NCBI GenBank assembly: GCA_023206055.1
Contig: CP065367.1
Coordinates: 372,001-436,000 of the forward strand
Length of the DNA: 64,000 nt
From: Vibrio cyclitrophicus
GTDB lineage: Bacteria > Pseudomonadota > Gammaproteobacteria > Enterobacterales > Vibrionaceae
Direction of reading: 5' to 3'
A program made the translations under genes and the position numbers. This document shows, one piece after another, positions 22,893 to 32,754 of this stretch. The notes beneath the pieces were generated by a model. The model had not been told where the DNA came from. It searched no databases and worked only from the letters and a program-made list of their open reading frames with translations. Each line of letters opens with the position of its first letter. Positions within the stretch are counted from its first letter, which is position 1.

Positions 22893-24164
22893 ATGTCTGA
22901 ATCTACAAAATCTTTTAACCAACTAGGATTATCTGAGCATCTTCTTGCCACGCTATCAGAGCTTAATTTCACGGCTCCTACCAGCGTTCAAGAACAAGCG
23001 ATTCCATTGGTATTAGAAGGCAAAGATGTACTGGCTGGTGCTCAAACGGGTACAGGTAAAACGGCCGCGTTTGGTTTGCCGATTATTCAAAGATTAATCG
23101 AGACTAAAGATAACGTTATTCCAAACCCTAAGTTAGTCCGCGCCCTTGTATTAGTGCCAACGCGTGAGTTAGCACAACAGGTGTTTGATAACGTAACCAG
23201 TTACGCGAAAGGTACCGACATTAAAGTGGTTGTCGCTTACGGCGGGGTTAGTATGAAGGTGCAAACTGATAACCTACGTGGTGGCGCAGATATTCTTGTC
23301 GCGACGCCTGGTCGTCTTATTGACCATATGTTTACCAAGAACATCATGTTGAGCCAAACGGAAGTACTAGTACTGGATGAAGCTGACCGTATGTTAGATA
23401 TGGGTTTCATGCCTGACATCAAACGTATTCTTTCTCGCATGAACGAAGTACGTCAAACCCTGTTCTTCTCTGCAACGTTTGATAACAAAATCAAAGCGAT
23501 TGCACACCGTATGATGCAAAAGCCGAGTGAAATTCAAGTTACGCCAAAAAACAGCACTGCTGAAACCGTAACACAGATGGTTTACCCGGTAGATAAGTCG
23601 CGTAAAAGTGAATTATTAGCGTATTTGATTGGCTCAAAAAACTGGCAACAAGTGTTGGTGTTCACAAAAACTAAGCAGGGCACTGATGCTCTGGTTAAAG
23701 AGCTTAAGTTAGATGGTATTAAAGCGGCATCAATCAATGGCGATAAGAGCCAGGGTGCGCGTCAAAAAGCACTGGACGATTTCAAGTCAGGCAAAGTTCG
23801 CGCGTTGATCGCAACCGACGTAGCAGCTCGTGGTATTGATATTCAACAGCTAGAACAAGTTGTTAACTACGATATGCCATTTAAAGCGGAAGATTACGTT
23901 CACCGTATTGGTCGTACAGGTCGTGCAGGTAATAGCGGTCTTGCTATTTCATTGATGAGCCAAGATGAAGCCTACCTACTGGGCGACATTGAACGATTAC
24001 TGGATACGCGTCTGCCTCAAGAGTGGCTAGAGGGCTTTGAACCAAGCTTAGACAAAGATCTCGCTCCTGAACGCGGTGGTCGCAGTAAAAGTCGTTCATC
24101 AGAAAAACGTAAGATGAAAGCAAAGCTTAAGATCCATCAAAATCGCGGTAAAGCACGTCGTTAA
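22893..24164 (+). CDS. rhlE: DEAD-box RNA helicase, RhlE type
   Basis: 423-residue ATP-dependent RNA helicase. Motifs in order: Q motif (PTSVQEQAIP), I (AQTGTGKT), Ia (PTRELA), Ib (TPGRL), II (DEAD), III (SAT), IV-V (VLVFTKTKQG; ATDVAARGID) and VI (HRIGRTGRAG). The tail is short and basic (RSKSRSSEKRKMKAKLKIHQNRGKARR), as in RhlE. Likely role: ribosome assembly and RNA remodelling. A second, similar helicase is encoded at 45083. A strong terminator follows. Confidence 0.92.
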   Translation: MSESTKSFNQLGLSEHLLATLSELNFTAPTSVQEQAIPLVLEGKDVLAGAQTGTGKTAAFGLPIIQRLIETKDNVIPNPKLVRALVLVPTRELAQQVFDNVTSYAKGTDIKVVVAYGGVSMKVQTDNLRGGADILVATPGRLIDHMFTKNIMLSQTEVLVLDEADRMLDMGFMPDIKRILSRMNEVRQTLFFSATFDNKIKAIAHRMMQKPSEIQVTPKNSTAETVTQMVYPVDKSRKSELLAYLIGSKNWQQVLVFTKTKQGTDALVKELKLDGIKAASINGDKSQGARQKALDDFKSGKVRALIATDVAARGIDIQQLEQVVNYDMPFKAEDYVHRIGRTGRAGNSGLAISLMSQDEAYLLGDIERLLDTRLPQEWLEGFEPSLDKDLAPERGGRSKSRSSEKRKMKAKLKIHQNRGKARR

Positions 24165-24202
24165 TACCGACCAAAAGAACTCGATTAAAGATCTATACAT
24201 AT

Positions 24203-24244
24203 AAAAACGCGCCGTCACAGTTGGTTCTGTAACGGCGCGTTTTT
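24203..24244 (+). terminator. Terminator after rhlE
   Basis: AAAAACGCGCCGT and ACGGCGCGTTTTT form a long G+C-rich stem flanked by A and T runs, with inner CAG/CTG pairs; it could act in both directions. Confidence 0.9.
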
Positions 24245-24278
24245 GTATCAAACAAGCACGTAATGGGTATGAACCCGA

Positions 24279-25031
24279 TTAAGCTTTATGTTCCTGGTTA
24301 CACTTCCATTCACATGGGACTTCATAAATTAGTTCTTCAATTGAACTAGGATTCAATACCCATTCATCACTGATATTGAACGTGTTGATCATTTGCGTGT
24401 TGAACAATTGCCAATGTTTTAACAATGCTTCTTCAGGCGTTGATTGCATGTCACCTTCATTCCATGTGCTTTCCATGAAAGGGGTTAGGCAGACAGCTCC
24501 ATGCGCATACATGATCATTTGCCATTTAATTTCGTAAATGTTGATCAAGTTTTCTGGGTTGGCATCATTATATTCTTCTGCCAACATATTGATTTCTTTT
24601 TCGACATTACCAACATTGTCGATAAAGTAATCGACCAAGTTGTCTTTTTGGCGAACAGAATCAGCGATAAGTTGCATTGGCTTACGTGAATGAATCATAT
24701 TGGTAAAAAGCCGCATGCTAAATAAATAGATAGTCACGTTTGGTGATACATCTTTTGGAAGTTCTTCCATGATCTTAGTAATGTAAGACTGAAAATATTC
24801 GTGCAAACAATCGCTTATAGAGTGCCAAATCTTTTCTTTGCTACCAAAGTGATGGCGGATAAGGCTATGCGACACGCCTGCTTTTTCACTGATGTTGCGA
24901 AGTGAAACACTATCATAACCTTGCTCACAGAACATATCCGCAGCAACACCCATGATCAAAAATCTCGTCTCTTCAGCGTCTTTCGCGCTTCTTCTGCCTT
25001 GTTTCTTTTCAGTCATCTTCATTTCATACAT
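24279..25031 (-). CDS. TetR-family regulator of the adjacent RND pump
   Basis: 250-residue repressor-type protein. The N-terminal helix-turn-helix (about residues 22-65) contains ADMFCEQGYDSVSLRNISEKAGVSHSLIRHHFGSKEKIW, the TetR signature. The helical C-terminal ligand domain is long for the family. It is divergent from the efflux operon, the usual place for a local repressor that responds to pump substrates. AGG before the ATG at 25031 supports that start, though two in-frame ATG codons follow within six residues. Confidence 0.9.
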   Translation of the reverse strand: MYEMKMTEKKQGRRSAKDAEETRFLIMGVAADMFCEQGYDSVSLRNISEKAGVSHSLIRHHFGSKEKIWHSISDCLHEYFQSYITKIMEELPKDVSPNVTIYLFSMRLFTNMIHSRKPMQLIADSVRQKDNLVDYFIDNVGNVEKEINMLAEEYNDANPENLINIYEIKWQMIMYAHGAVCLTPFMESTWNEGDMQSTPEEALLKHWQLFNTQMINTFNISDEWVLNPSSIEELIYEVPCEWKCNQEHKA

Positions 25032-25081
25032 TTACCTGATTACCACATTCTACACTGTTTTTACTGAAATAAAAAATACTG

Positions 25082-25139
25082 CACAGGTGGAAAGTAAAGC
25101 TTGAGAATTATTTAATATTAAATATACTGCCCATCTGTG
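25082..25139. promoter_or_regulatory. Palindromes between tetR and the RND operon
   Basis: Two candidate operators: CACAGGTGG (25082-25090) inverted as CCATCTGTG (25131-25139) with one mismatch, and the perfect 16-bp palindrome TATTTAATATTAAATA at 25109-25124 between them. Position in a divergent promoter supports binding by the TetR protein (inference). Confidence 0.5.
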
Positions 25140-25172
25140 TAATAAATCATAATAATTAAATGGAGAAGCATC

Positions 25173-26261
25173 ATGCAATCCAAGTTTTCTATTCAAACCA
25201 AAACGAGTAAGCAGATTGGAGTGGCGTTTGCCGCACTATTACTTGCAGGCTCTTTGACAGGATGTAATAAGGTTCAGTCAGAAGAAACCGTTCAAGTTGT
25301 TAAGCCAGTAAAATTGTTTGAGATCCCTCAACAGACAGATCTTGAGCTTGATAGTTTTATCGCAAAAGTGGATGCGACCGATCGCGCTGCGCTTTCTTTC
25401 AATGTGGGTGGAGATATCGAAACCTTCGATGTTCGCATGGGACAAGAAGTGAAGAAAGGGCAAGTGCTAGCAGTGTTAGATGCGACGGATTACCGTATTG
25501 CCGTTGATGCAGCACAAGCAAAATTTGATCTGGCGAACAGCCAATACAAGCAAGCGTCTGAGTTGTATTCGAAGAAGCTCGTGAGTACCGATTACTACGA
25601 CCAAGCCGTGAACACCTTTACTGCCGCTGAAGTTGAGTTGGACCAAGCAAAAACAAACCTTGGCTACACTACCTTAGTTGCTCCATTCGATGGCGTGGTA
25701 TCGATGGTGTTTGGAAAGCAATATCAATTGATCGCAGAAAAGCAGCCTGTACTGAATATCTTGAATCACAGTGAAATGGATGTGACGTTTTCAATTCCAG
25801 TATCAAAGCTTGAAGACCGTTCTATTCAAGACCTAACGAGCTCAAATATGTGGGTTGTGATGGACAGCCACCGTGGCATTCGTATCCCAACTCGCTTTAA
25901 AGAAATCTCAACGCAACCAGATGAAGACACCAACAGCTACCAAGCGGTCGTGTCTATCGAAAAGCCGGAAGGCATCAATCTACTTTCAGGTATGACAGCG
26001 CAAGTTGAAGTTCAGAAAAGTAAATCCGATTACGGCATTGGTATTGTCGATTCAGCTTGGTTAAACAAAGACGCAGGCCGTGGTGAACTATGGCGCTATA
26101 ACCCTGACTCTCATTTGATTTCGAAAATACAAGTCCTTCTTGATGAGCAAGGCAAGGTTATTGATGGCCTGTCTACTGGCGACCTAATCGTAGAAGCAGG
26201 TGTGGATGTGTTATCTGACGGACAAAAAGTCAAAGCTTGGCTTCGTGAGGGCGGTATTTAA
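25173..26261 (+). CDS. RND efflux periplasmic adaptor lipoprotein 1
   Basis: 362-residue membrane-fusion protein. A lipobox LTGC places the lipidated cysteine at residue 31. It has the split lipoyl (barrel-sandwich) domain (FNVGGDIETFDVRMGQEVKKGQVLAVLD and TTLVAPFDGVVS) around a short alpha-hairpin, then beta-barrel and membrane-proximal domains. ATG follows TGGAGAAGCATC. The stop codon shares one base with the start of the next gene, so translation is coupled. It links the inner-membrane pump to an outer-membrane channel, which is not encoded here. Confidence 0.92.
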   Translation: MQSKFSIQTKTSKQIGVAFAALLLAGSLTGCNKVQSEETVQVVKPVKLFEIPQQTDLELDSFIAKVDATDRAALSFNVGGDIETFDVRMGQEVKKGQVLAVLDATDYRIAVDAAQAKFDLANSQYKQASELYSKKLVSTDYYDQAVNTFTAAEVELDQAKTNLGYTTLVAPFDGVVSMVFGKQYQLIAEKQPVLNILNHSEMDVTFSIPVSKLEDRSIQDLTSSNMWVVMDSHRGIRIPTRFKEISTQPDEDTNSYQAVVSIEKPEGINLLSGMTAQVEVQKSKSDYGIGIVDSAWLNKDAGRGELWRYNPDSHLISKIQVLLDEQGKVIDGLSTGDLIVEAGVDVLSDGQKVKAWLREGGI

Positions 26262-27316
26262 TGAACCTTTCAAAATTGTCAGTTGTTGTCGTATCGGCTT
26301 TATTACTGCAAGCCTGTAACAATGAAGCTGTGCACCGTGAACAACCGCCTTTGTTGGTTTCTACCTTTGAAGTAAGCGCGCCGCTGACTAACCAGTTCAG
26401 AAGTTTTAATGGGCAGGTGATGCCAGCTGAATTGACTCCCTTGGCATTTAAGCTAGCAGGCGAGATTCAACAAGTATTAGTAGAAGCGGGCGATAACGTT
26501 GAAAAAGGGCAGTTATTAGCCACCTTAGATAACGCAACGTATGTCCAAGATCTGACTGATGCTAAATCTCAATTCAAACTGGCGAGCAAACAGCTAGCCC
26601 GCGGTACTGAGATGTTTGGCAGCGAGATGTTATCGCAGTCAGAGCACGACCAACTGACGGCTAACTACAAGCTGGCATCGGCGAATTTGGCGGCGGCAAA
26701 ACGCAAGCTAAGTTACACAGAGCTATTAGCGCCATTCTCAGGAACAGTTTCAACTGTCGATAAGCAACGATTCGAAAACACGACGCCTGGAGAAACGCTT
26801 CTGAGTGTATACCAGAACGACAAGGTGTATGTGCGAATTCAAGTATCAGATTCGATCTTGGCATCAATTAGCCCAGATATGCGTTCAAATAGCTATCGTC
26901 CTGAGGCGACCTTTGGCGGCCATACTGGCCAATATCCACTGACGTATCTAGAACACACCAGTGAACTGCACCCACAATCACGTACTTACGAGTTTTGGAT
27001 GCAGATGCAGCAGCCTGCAAGTGAAATTCTTCCGGGCACTAGCGTTACGGTCAATGTGGATATGGCGAAAGCGGGCCTGAGCGATGTTCAAGGCTACCAG
27101 TTACCAATGACAACGCTAGAAGCGGGCTCTGAAGCGAATCAGTTCTATGTATGGAAAATGGAAGACGGACAAGCATTCAAAAGCGAAGTAGAAGTCGACA
27201 AGATCAGTGGCCAAGGCGCATTAATCGCTCATGGCGTTGAGCAAGGTGATCGACTCGTAAATTCGAATCTAAGAAAACTCCGTGACGGAATCCAATTGTC
27301 AGGAAAAGCAGAATGA
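26261..27316 (+). CDS. RND efflux periplasmic adaptor lipoprotein 2
   Basis: 351-residue second adaptor, with lipobox LQAC (Cys19). The lipoyl halves are FKLAGEIQQVLVEAGDNVEKGQLLATLD and TELLAPFSGTVSTV. It is clearly a different protein from the first adaptor, not a recent duplicate. Two adaptors before one pump is a known but uncommon arrangement (for example VexIJK in Vibrio cholerae, TriABC in Pseudomonas), where both are usually needed. Its stop overlaps the pump gene's start by four bases (ATGA). Confidence 0.92.
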   Translation: MNLSKLSVVVVSALLLQACNNEAVHREQPPLLVSTFEVSAPLTNQFRSFNGQVMPAELTPLAFKLAGEIQQVLVEAGDNVEKGQLLATLDNATYVQDLTDAKSQFKLASKQLARGTEMFGSEMLSQSEHDQLTANYKLASANLAAAKRKLSYTELLAPFSGTVSTVDKQRFENTTPGETLLSVYQNDKVYVRIQVSDSILASISPDMRSNSYRPEATFGGHTGQYPLTYLEHTSELHPQSRTYEFWMQMQQPASEILPGTSVTVNVDMAKAGLSDVQGYQLPMTTLEAGSEANQFYVWKMEDGQAFKSEVEVDKISGQGALIAHGVEQGDRLVNSNLRKLRDGIQLSGKAE

Positions 27317-30300
27317 ACATCGCAGAATATTCAATAAAAAACAAAGTAATCAGTTGGCTGTTTCTAGTCATTTTGGCCATTGGCGGTGTAACGTCTTTTG
27401 GCAACCTATCCCGTTTAGAAGACCCAGCTTTTACCATTAAAGATGCAATGATTATTTCAACTTACCCTGGCGCTACGTCAATGGAAGTTGAAGAAGAGTT
27501 GACGTATCCACTTGAAAAAGAAATACGACAGCTGCCTTATATCGACAAGATTACGTCAACCTCGTCGAATGGCATGTCTCAAATTATGGTAAGCATGAAG
27601 ATGGACTATGGTCCGGATGAGCTACCTCAAATCTGGGATGAAATGCGTCGCAAGATTAACGACTTACAGCCAACGTTACCTAGTGGTGTTAACTCTGTTC
27701 AGATCATCGATGATTTTGGTGATGTGTTTGGTGTGATGATCATGCTGACGGGGGATGGTTACGATTACGTCGAGCTCAAACAGTATGCTGATTATCTAAC
27801 ACGTGAAATCGAATTGGTCGACGGTGTGGGCAAAGTAAGTATTGCAGGCGACCAACAAGAGCAATTGTTCGTTGAGATGTCACTTGAACGTTTAGCGGCG
27901 TTAAACCTAGACATGTCGACAGTGACCTCATTGCTCGCACAACAAAACAGTGTGGTATCGGCAGGCGAGGTAATGCTCAACGGTCAAAGCCTAACCATCA
28001 AACCTAATGGCACGCTAAGCACGGTTGAAGAGTTAGAAAACTTAATTATTCATGGTCGCGATACGGGTAACCTAATTCGCTTGAAAGATGTCGCTGAGGT
28101 CACTCGCGGAATCCAAGAAAAGCCAGGTAACGTATTAACTTACAATGGCAAACCAGCAATCAACTTAGGCATTGCGTTCACTTCGGGCGTAAACGTGGTT
28201 GAAATCGGTAACGCGCTTGATGCGGAACTTGATCGATTAGAAAGCATTAAGCCGGCTGGTGTTGAGTTAAATTACTTTTACAACCAAGCGCAAGAAGTGG
28301 ACAAGTCCGTTGCTGATTTCTTGATCAGCCTAGTTGAAGCGGTGGCAATTGTTATCGTCGTACTTCTGTTCGCGATGGGCTTACGCAGTGGTTTGATCAT
28401 CGGTTTAGTACTACTACTGACGGTGTTCGGTACGTTCATTCTTATGGACTACAACAATGTTGAACTGCACCGTATCTCGCTGGGTGCATTGATCATCGCG
28501 CTGGGTATGCTTGTTGATAACGCGATTGTTGTCGTTGAAGGTATTTTGGTTGGCTTGAAGAAAGGCAAAACCAAGCTTCAAGCAGCGAAAGACATCGTGA
28601 AGCAAACACAATGGCCACTGTTAGGTGCGACTATTATCGCTATCACAGCCTTTGCGCCGATCGGCTTGTCGAAAGACGCAACAGGCGAGTTCATGGGCTC
28701 ACTGTTCTGGGTATTGTGTTTCTCACTGTTTTTGAGCTGGGTAACAGCACTAACACTAACGCCATTCCTTGCCGAGATGTTGCTTAAAGAAGAAGACAAG
28801 GTTGATGAAAACGAAGACCCATACAAAGGTATTTTGTTTGTTGTGTTCGGTGCGTGCCTGAAAGTAGCCCTTCGATTTAGATGGCTTACTGTTGTAAGTA
28901 TGGTTGCGCTATTAGCTGTTTCTGTGGTCGGTTTTGGTATGGTGAAGCAGCAATTCTTCCCGCCATCAAATACGCCAATGTTTTACGTAGATATGTGGAT
29001 GCCGGAAGGCACCGATGTGCGTGAAACGATCAAGCAAACCGAAAAAGTGGAAAACTACATTCGCCAGCAAGACGACGTAGAGTTTGTAACCACAACGGTT
29101 GGGCAGGGCATGCAACGTTTCGCTCTGACATACCAACCAGAAAAAAGCTACGAAGCGTACAGTCAACTGCAGGTACGAACCACTGACCGAGACGCTATGT
29201 TTAACGTCCTCGAAGGGCTAGACAAGGACTTGGCCAATAAATTTGAACAACCTACATTCCAATTTAAACTGATTGAGTTTGGTCCGTCGCCAGCTTCAAA
29301 AATCGAAGCGCGTATTAGTGGTGCAGACCCGCAGATCCTTCGCAGCATTGCTGTAGAGGTAGAAGATATCTTGTTGGCGGATCCTGGCTCTCGAAATGTG
29401 CGTCACGACTGGCGTGAACGCACTAAAGAGCTAGTGCCGCTGTTTAACGAATCAAAGGCTCGTCGCCTTGGCATTTCAAAGACGGATCTGTCTGAAACAC
29501 TTCAGATGGCATTTGGTGGCTACAACATTGGGTTACTCCGTGATGGTACTCATATGTTACCTATCGTTGCGCGTTTACCCGAAGCCGAACGTTTTGATTT
29601 TGAATCACTGAACAACGTGAAAATCTGGAGTCCATCACTGCAAACCTATATTCCCGTTGAACAAGTGATCGATGGGGTTGAGCTTCAATGGTCTGAGCCG
29701 CTGATTCAACGTCGTGACAGAAAGCGTACGTTAACGGTTCTGGCTGATCACGATGTATTAGGTGACGAAACACCAGCTAGCTTATTTGCTCGCGTAAAAC
29801 CAAAGATTGAAGCACTCGATTTACCAGCAGGTTACAACATTAGTTGGGGCGGTGAGTACGAGAGTTCCAAAGATGCTCAAGAATCCCTATTTGGTTCATT
29901 GCCAATGGGTTACTTACTGATGTTTATCATCACTATGCTTCTGTTTAACTCGGTTCGTAAGCCACTTGTGATTTGGTTTACGGTGCCACTTTCTATCATT
30001 GGTGTGTCGATTGGTCTGCTAGGTACTAATATGCCATTCAGCTTCACTGCGTTCCTGGGCTTATTAAGTTTAAGTGGCATGATTTTGAAGAACGGTATCG
30101 TACTGCTTGACCAGATAAACAGTGAGCTACAAACAGGTAAAGACCCATATTTAGCCGTTGTCGACAGCGCGATCAGTCGCGTGCGACCGGTATCTATGGC
30201 AGCACTAACGACTATCTTGGGTATGATCCCTTTGGTATTCGATGCATTTTTTGGCTCGATGGCGATAACCATCATGGCAGGCTTAGGCTTTGCTACAGTA

Positions 30301-30372
30301 CTAACGCTAATAGTAGTACCAGTGATGTTCGCTATACTATATAGAATCAAACCGTCCACTGCGGGTTATTAA
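27313..30372 (+). CDS. RND-family inner-membrane efflux pump
   Basis: 1019-residue proton-driven exporter of the HAE1 type with 12 membrane helices and two large periplasmic loops. Recognisable features are the N-terminal SWLFLVILAIGGVTSFGNLSRLEDP, the TM4 acidic pair in LGMLVDNAIVVVEG, the TM6 region WVLCFSLFLSWVTALTLTPF, and the C-terminal GGEYESSKDAQESL and SGMILKNGIVLLDQI. Of typical length and unbroken. Together with two adaptors and the divergent TetR regulator it forms a complete efflux operon lacking only a TolC gene. Substrates cannot be told from sequence. Confidence 0.93.
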   Translation: MNIAEYSIKNKVISWLFLVILAIGGVTSFGNLSRLEDPAFTIKDAMIISTYPGATSMEVEEELTYPLEKEIRQLPYIDKITSTSSNGMSQIMVSMKMDYGPDELPQIWDEMRRKINDLQPTLPSGVNSVQIIDDFGDVFGVMIMLTGDGYDYVELKQYADYLTREIELVDGVGKVSIAGDQQEQLFVEMSLERLAALNLDMSTVTSLLAQQNSVVSAGEVMLNGQSLTIKPNGTLSTVEELENLIIHGRDTGNLIRLKDVAEVTRGIQEKPGNVLTYNGKPAINLGIAFTSGVNVVEIGNALDAELDRLESIKPAGVELNYFYNQAQEVDKSVADFLISLVEAVAIVIVVLLFAMGLRSGLIIGLVLLLTVFGTFILMDYNNVELHRISLGALIIALGMLVDNAIVVVEGILVGLKKGKTKLQAAKDIVKQTQWPLLGATIIAITAFAPIGLSKDATGEFMGSLFWVLCFSLFLSWVTALTLTPFLAEMLLKEEDKVDENEDPYKGILFVVFGACLKVALRFRWLTVVSMVALLAVSVVGFGMVKQQFFPPSNTPMFYVDMWMPEGTDVRETIKQTEKVENYIRQQDDVEFVTTTVGQGMQRFALTYQPEKSYEAYSQLQVRTTDRDAMFNVLEGLDKDLANKFEQPTFQFKLIEFGPSPASKIEARISGADPQILRSIAVEVEDILLADPGSRNVRHDWRERTKELVPLFNESKARRLGISKTDLSETLQMAFGGYNIGLLRDGTHMLPIVARLPEAERFDFESLNNVKIWSPSLQTYIPVEQVIDGVELQWSEPLIQRRDRKRTLTVLADHDVLGDETPASLFARVKPKIEALDLPAGYNISWGGEYESSKDAQESLFGSLPMGYLLMFIITMLLFNSVRKPLVIWFTVPLSIIGVSIGLLGTNMPFSFTAFLGLLSLSGMILKNGIVLLDQINSELQTGKDPYLAVVDSAISRVRPVSMAALTTILGMIPLVFDAFFGSMAITIMAGLGFATVLTLIVVPVMFAILYRIKPSTAGY

Positions 30373-30402
30373 GGAATGATACAAAACAGATTCTTTTAAG
30401 CC

Positions 30403-30433
30403 AGCCCAGTCAATTTTGACTGGGCTTTTTTAT
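30403..30433 (+). terminator. Terminator after the RND operon
   Basis: AGCCCAGTCAA/TTGACTGGGCT stem with a 2-base loop, then TTTTTT. Confidence 0.9.
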
Positions 30434-30463
30434 GGGTGTGATTTGATCTACAAGATTGCCGCT

Positions 30464-30492
30464 AAAAAAATCCGCTAACCAAAGGTCAGCGG
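30464..30492 (-). terminator. Terminator after the EAL gene
   Basis: On the minus strand CCGCTGACC pairs with GGTTAGCGG (one G-U pair), triloop TTT, then ATTTTTTT. Confidence 0.85.
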
Positions 30493-30516
30493 CTTCAGGA
30501 AGAATAGGGAACAGTT

Positions 30517-31308
30517 CTAGATTGCGAGGCGGAGATCTAACTCAATCGGTTCTGGCATCGCTAGGTGATACCCTTGATACATATCGAAGCCTAAGCTTTG
30601 CATAGCTGCGAGTTGTTGTTCGGTTTCGATACCTTCGATTACGGTCTTAGCACCAATTTGATTGGCAAGGTCGAGAACCAACTCCATTTCACTTGTGTCG
30701 CCTTGTTCAAAATCCAACATCACGGAGCGATCTATCTTGATGATATGTGGATTGATATGACGAACGCGTTGTTCTGTTGACGCTTGTGTTCCAAAGTCAT
30801 CAACAGCAATTTGAAAGCCGTTCTCTGCAAGAGAGTGCGCGGCATCTTTCAAGCGTTCTTCACTTTCTGCATTCAGTTCTACCAGCTCCATGACGATTTG
30901 TTCACATGAAAGGTTAAGTTCATGAAGGCGTTTAGCCAACAAGCTGTCGCTGACTTTTTCTGCAGCAAACAACTCACCAACATTGGGAAGAACGTTTAGG
31001 AAAAGGTGTAAATGGCGAATGTTCGATTGTGCGAAGTTACGGATATGGATAGCGCGACTTAGCCTCTCAACATTGATCTTATCGTTACACAACGTGGTGT
31101 CGGAATGGAAGAAGTGATCAGGACGAACAATATCCCCTTTACTATTCGAAAGACGCACCAAAGCCTCAACGCCTATCTGAGTCATTGAACTGTCAAATAT
31201 AGGTTGATAGACGCTTCTAAGTGTTAGGTCTTGGTATTTCGCAATAAACTGCATATCGGCATCCACAGATATACAGCTAATAAATTCACTTCTGTCAGAT
31301 AAAATCAT
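30517..31308 (-). CDS. EAL-domain cyclic-di-GMP phosphodiesterase
   Basis: 263 residues, a single EAL domain with no membrane segment or fused sensor. Catalytic landmarks are present: VEALVR (EAL motif), the asparagine in LFLNV, the glutamate in MELVELNAE, DDFGTQAST, the lysine in IIKIDRS, the glutamate of EGIET, and the glutamine in YQGYHLAMP. The loop-6 sequence DDFGTQASTEQRV differs from the usual DFGTGYSS, so activity is likely but not certain. A cytosolic enzyme that would hydrolyse c-di-GMP to pGpG. Confidence 0.88.
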   Translation of the reverse strand: MILSDRSEFISCISVDADMQFIAKYQDLTLRSVYQPIFDSSMTQIGVEALVRLSNSKGDIVRPDHFFHSDTTLCNDKINVERLSRAIHIRNFAQSNIRHLHLFLNVLPNVGELFAAEKVSDSLLAKRLHELNLSCEQIVMELVELNAESEERLKDAAHSLAENGFQIAVDDFGTQASTEQRVRHINPHIIKIDRSVMLDFEQGDTSEMELVLDLANQIGAKTVIEGIETEQQLAAMQSLGFDMYQGYHLAMPEPIELDLRLAI

Positions 31309-31828
31309 AGTCGCTAATAAAGGTGTTTATTTGATGACGAAAATATACGTCATGGCTGTCACAATATTGACAGGTGTTAGTAAATTGTCAATTAATAAAA
31401 ACTCATTTGCAGGGTAGATATTTAAATAAATATAATTAACGAAAAATCAGCATGATAAACGATATTAATTATTAATTTAACTTACCATTCACTGAGTTTG
31501 ATAGTTGCAGTGAATTTAATGACTGAGTAACGTTTTACATATCATTCCCAATCAATATAAAGCTAGAACGGCGATACACCAGCGAAAAGTAGGGTTAAAG
31601 GCTTAGATTATGGGTGAATGTCAAAGTTAGAAAATAAAGATACTTAACTGGTTACATAGAAGTGATATCTATCTCTCAAAATCGAGACAGTGAATTGATC
31701 GCTATTAATAATTAAAACAGGAAATTCGAATAAATAATGAACAGGGAATAAGCGATCTTTTATAAAGTATTGAGATGGAGATCTAACAATTTACTTTAAA
31801 GATTGGGTGAAAAAGTTGACCCATATTC
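31309..31828. other. Gene-free A+T-rich interval
   Basis: No open frame with a ribosome site on either strand over 520 bases. The stretch is strongly A+T-rich and contains short inverted repeats such as CATTCACTG (31491-31499) against CAGTGAAT (31509-31516). The EAL gene promoter lies at its left end and the 3' side of the unknown 211-aa gene at its right end. Nothing else can be supported. Confidence 0.6.
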
Positions 31829-32464
31829 TTACTGCCATTGAAGTACCGCATAAAGTTGCAAGTATTTACGAACTAATTGTTGATTTCCTGACCGTTTGAG
31901 AGGGTGTCCAAACTTAATAAAGCAAGGGCTGATTTTAAAATTACTATTTAATTCAGTAGCAAATTGAGAATCACTCTCTCTTAACGTAATGCCTTGTTGG
32001 CTATATTCAGTGATCTCGTCTGGGAGTTCTCCCATCCACCAATGTAACAACTCACCACTGTTTTTACTTCTGGTAATCCAATGGTCAGAAACAATGATCA
32101 AAACGTCATTGGGCTGAATCGCGAATCCGTATTCTTGCTGCCAGTTATGAATATCTAGCATCAACTTTTTACGACACGTTTTTCCCGCGCTCACCATATG
32201 ATGGCTAATCATCCAAACAGTGCCGATTTCTGAAGAGATTCGGAAATGGCGGGGCGTTTCTCGTGAGGAGAGCATTTCAAGTGGGTTGATGTTACTCGCA
32301 TGATTAAAGCTTACGAAGGTGTGTTCCATTCGTCGGGCAAAGGCTTTGCCGATGTGATGTTCACTGATCCCTTGGTTGTGCACCGTAGGATAATGACGCT
32401 CACAGAGTTTTAGACAATCATCTTGAAACTGATTGACGCTTTTAATCACGAGATCTAATAACAA
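31829..32464 (-). CDS. Hypothetical 211-aa protein
   Basis: I do not recognise this protein. It is soluble-looking, rich in His and Trp (SEIGTVWMISHHM, LLHWWMGELPDEIT), with cysteines scattered along its length and no signal peptide. The start is TTG 32464, with AAGGGA five bases upstream, which is a convincing ribosome site. Neighbours give no clue: a gene-free interval follows it and a DUF2164 gene diverges. Confidence 0.6.
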   Translation of the reverse strand: MLLDLVIKSVNQFQDDCLKLCERHYPTVHNQGISEHHIGKAFARRMEHTFVSFNHASNINPLEMLSSRETPRHFRISSEIGTVWMISHHMVSAGKTCRKKLMLDIHNWQQEYGFAIQPNDVLIIVSDHWITRSKNSGELLHWWMGELPDEITEYSQQGITLRESDSQFATELNSNFKISPCFIKFGHPLKRSGNQQLVRKYLQLYAVLQWQ

Positions 32465-32754
32465 TGAAGTCCCTTATACACAGTTACTATCTTATTGATG
32501 GGCAATAGTACGGTAATTGATGTGTCATTACCTATCTCCAAAGTGCGAGTTCTTGATCCCTCTATCAAAATTAGCGATTGCCAGGTGATTTTATGGATAG
32601 CATTGGCACTTCAATGGTCTGTATTCTAAATTATGAGGAATTCTAATCAGTTAGAACGACTATCTTTAGCAACAAATTTACAAGTGAGCTAACTAAATTA
32701 TAGTTTAGTCAGCTGTTCACGATGGATTTATTTATTCTTTATTTGGAAACATTC

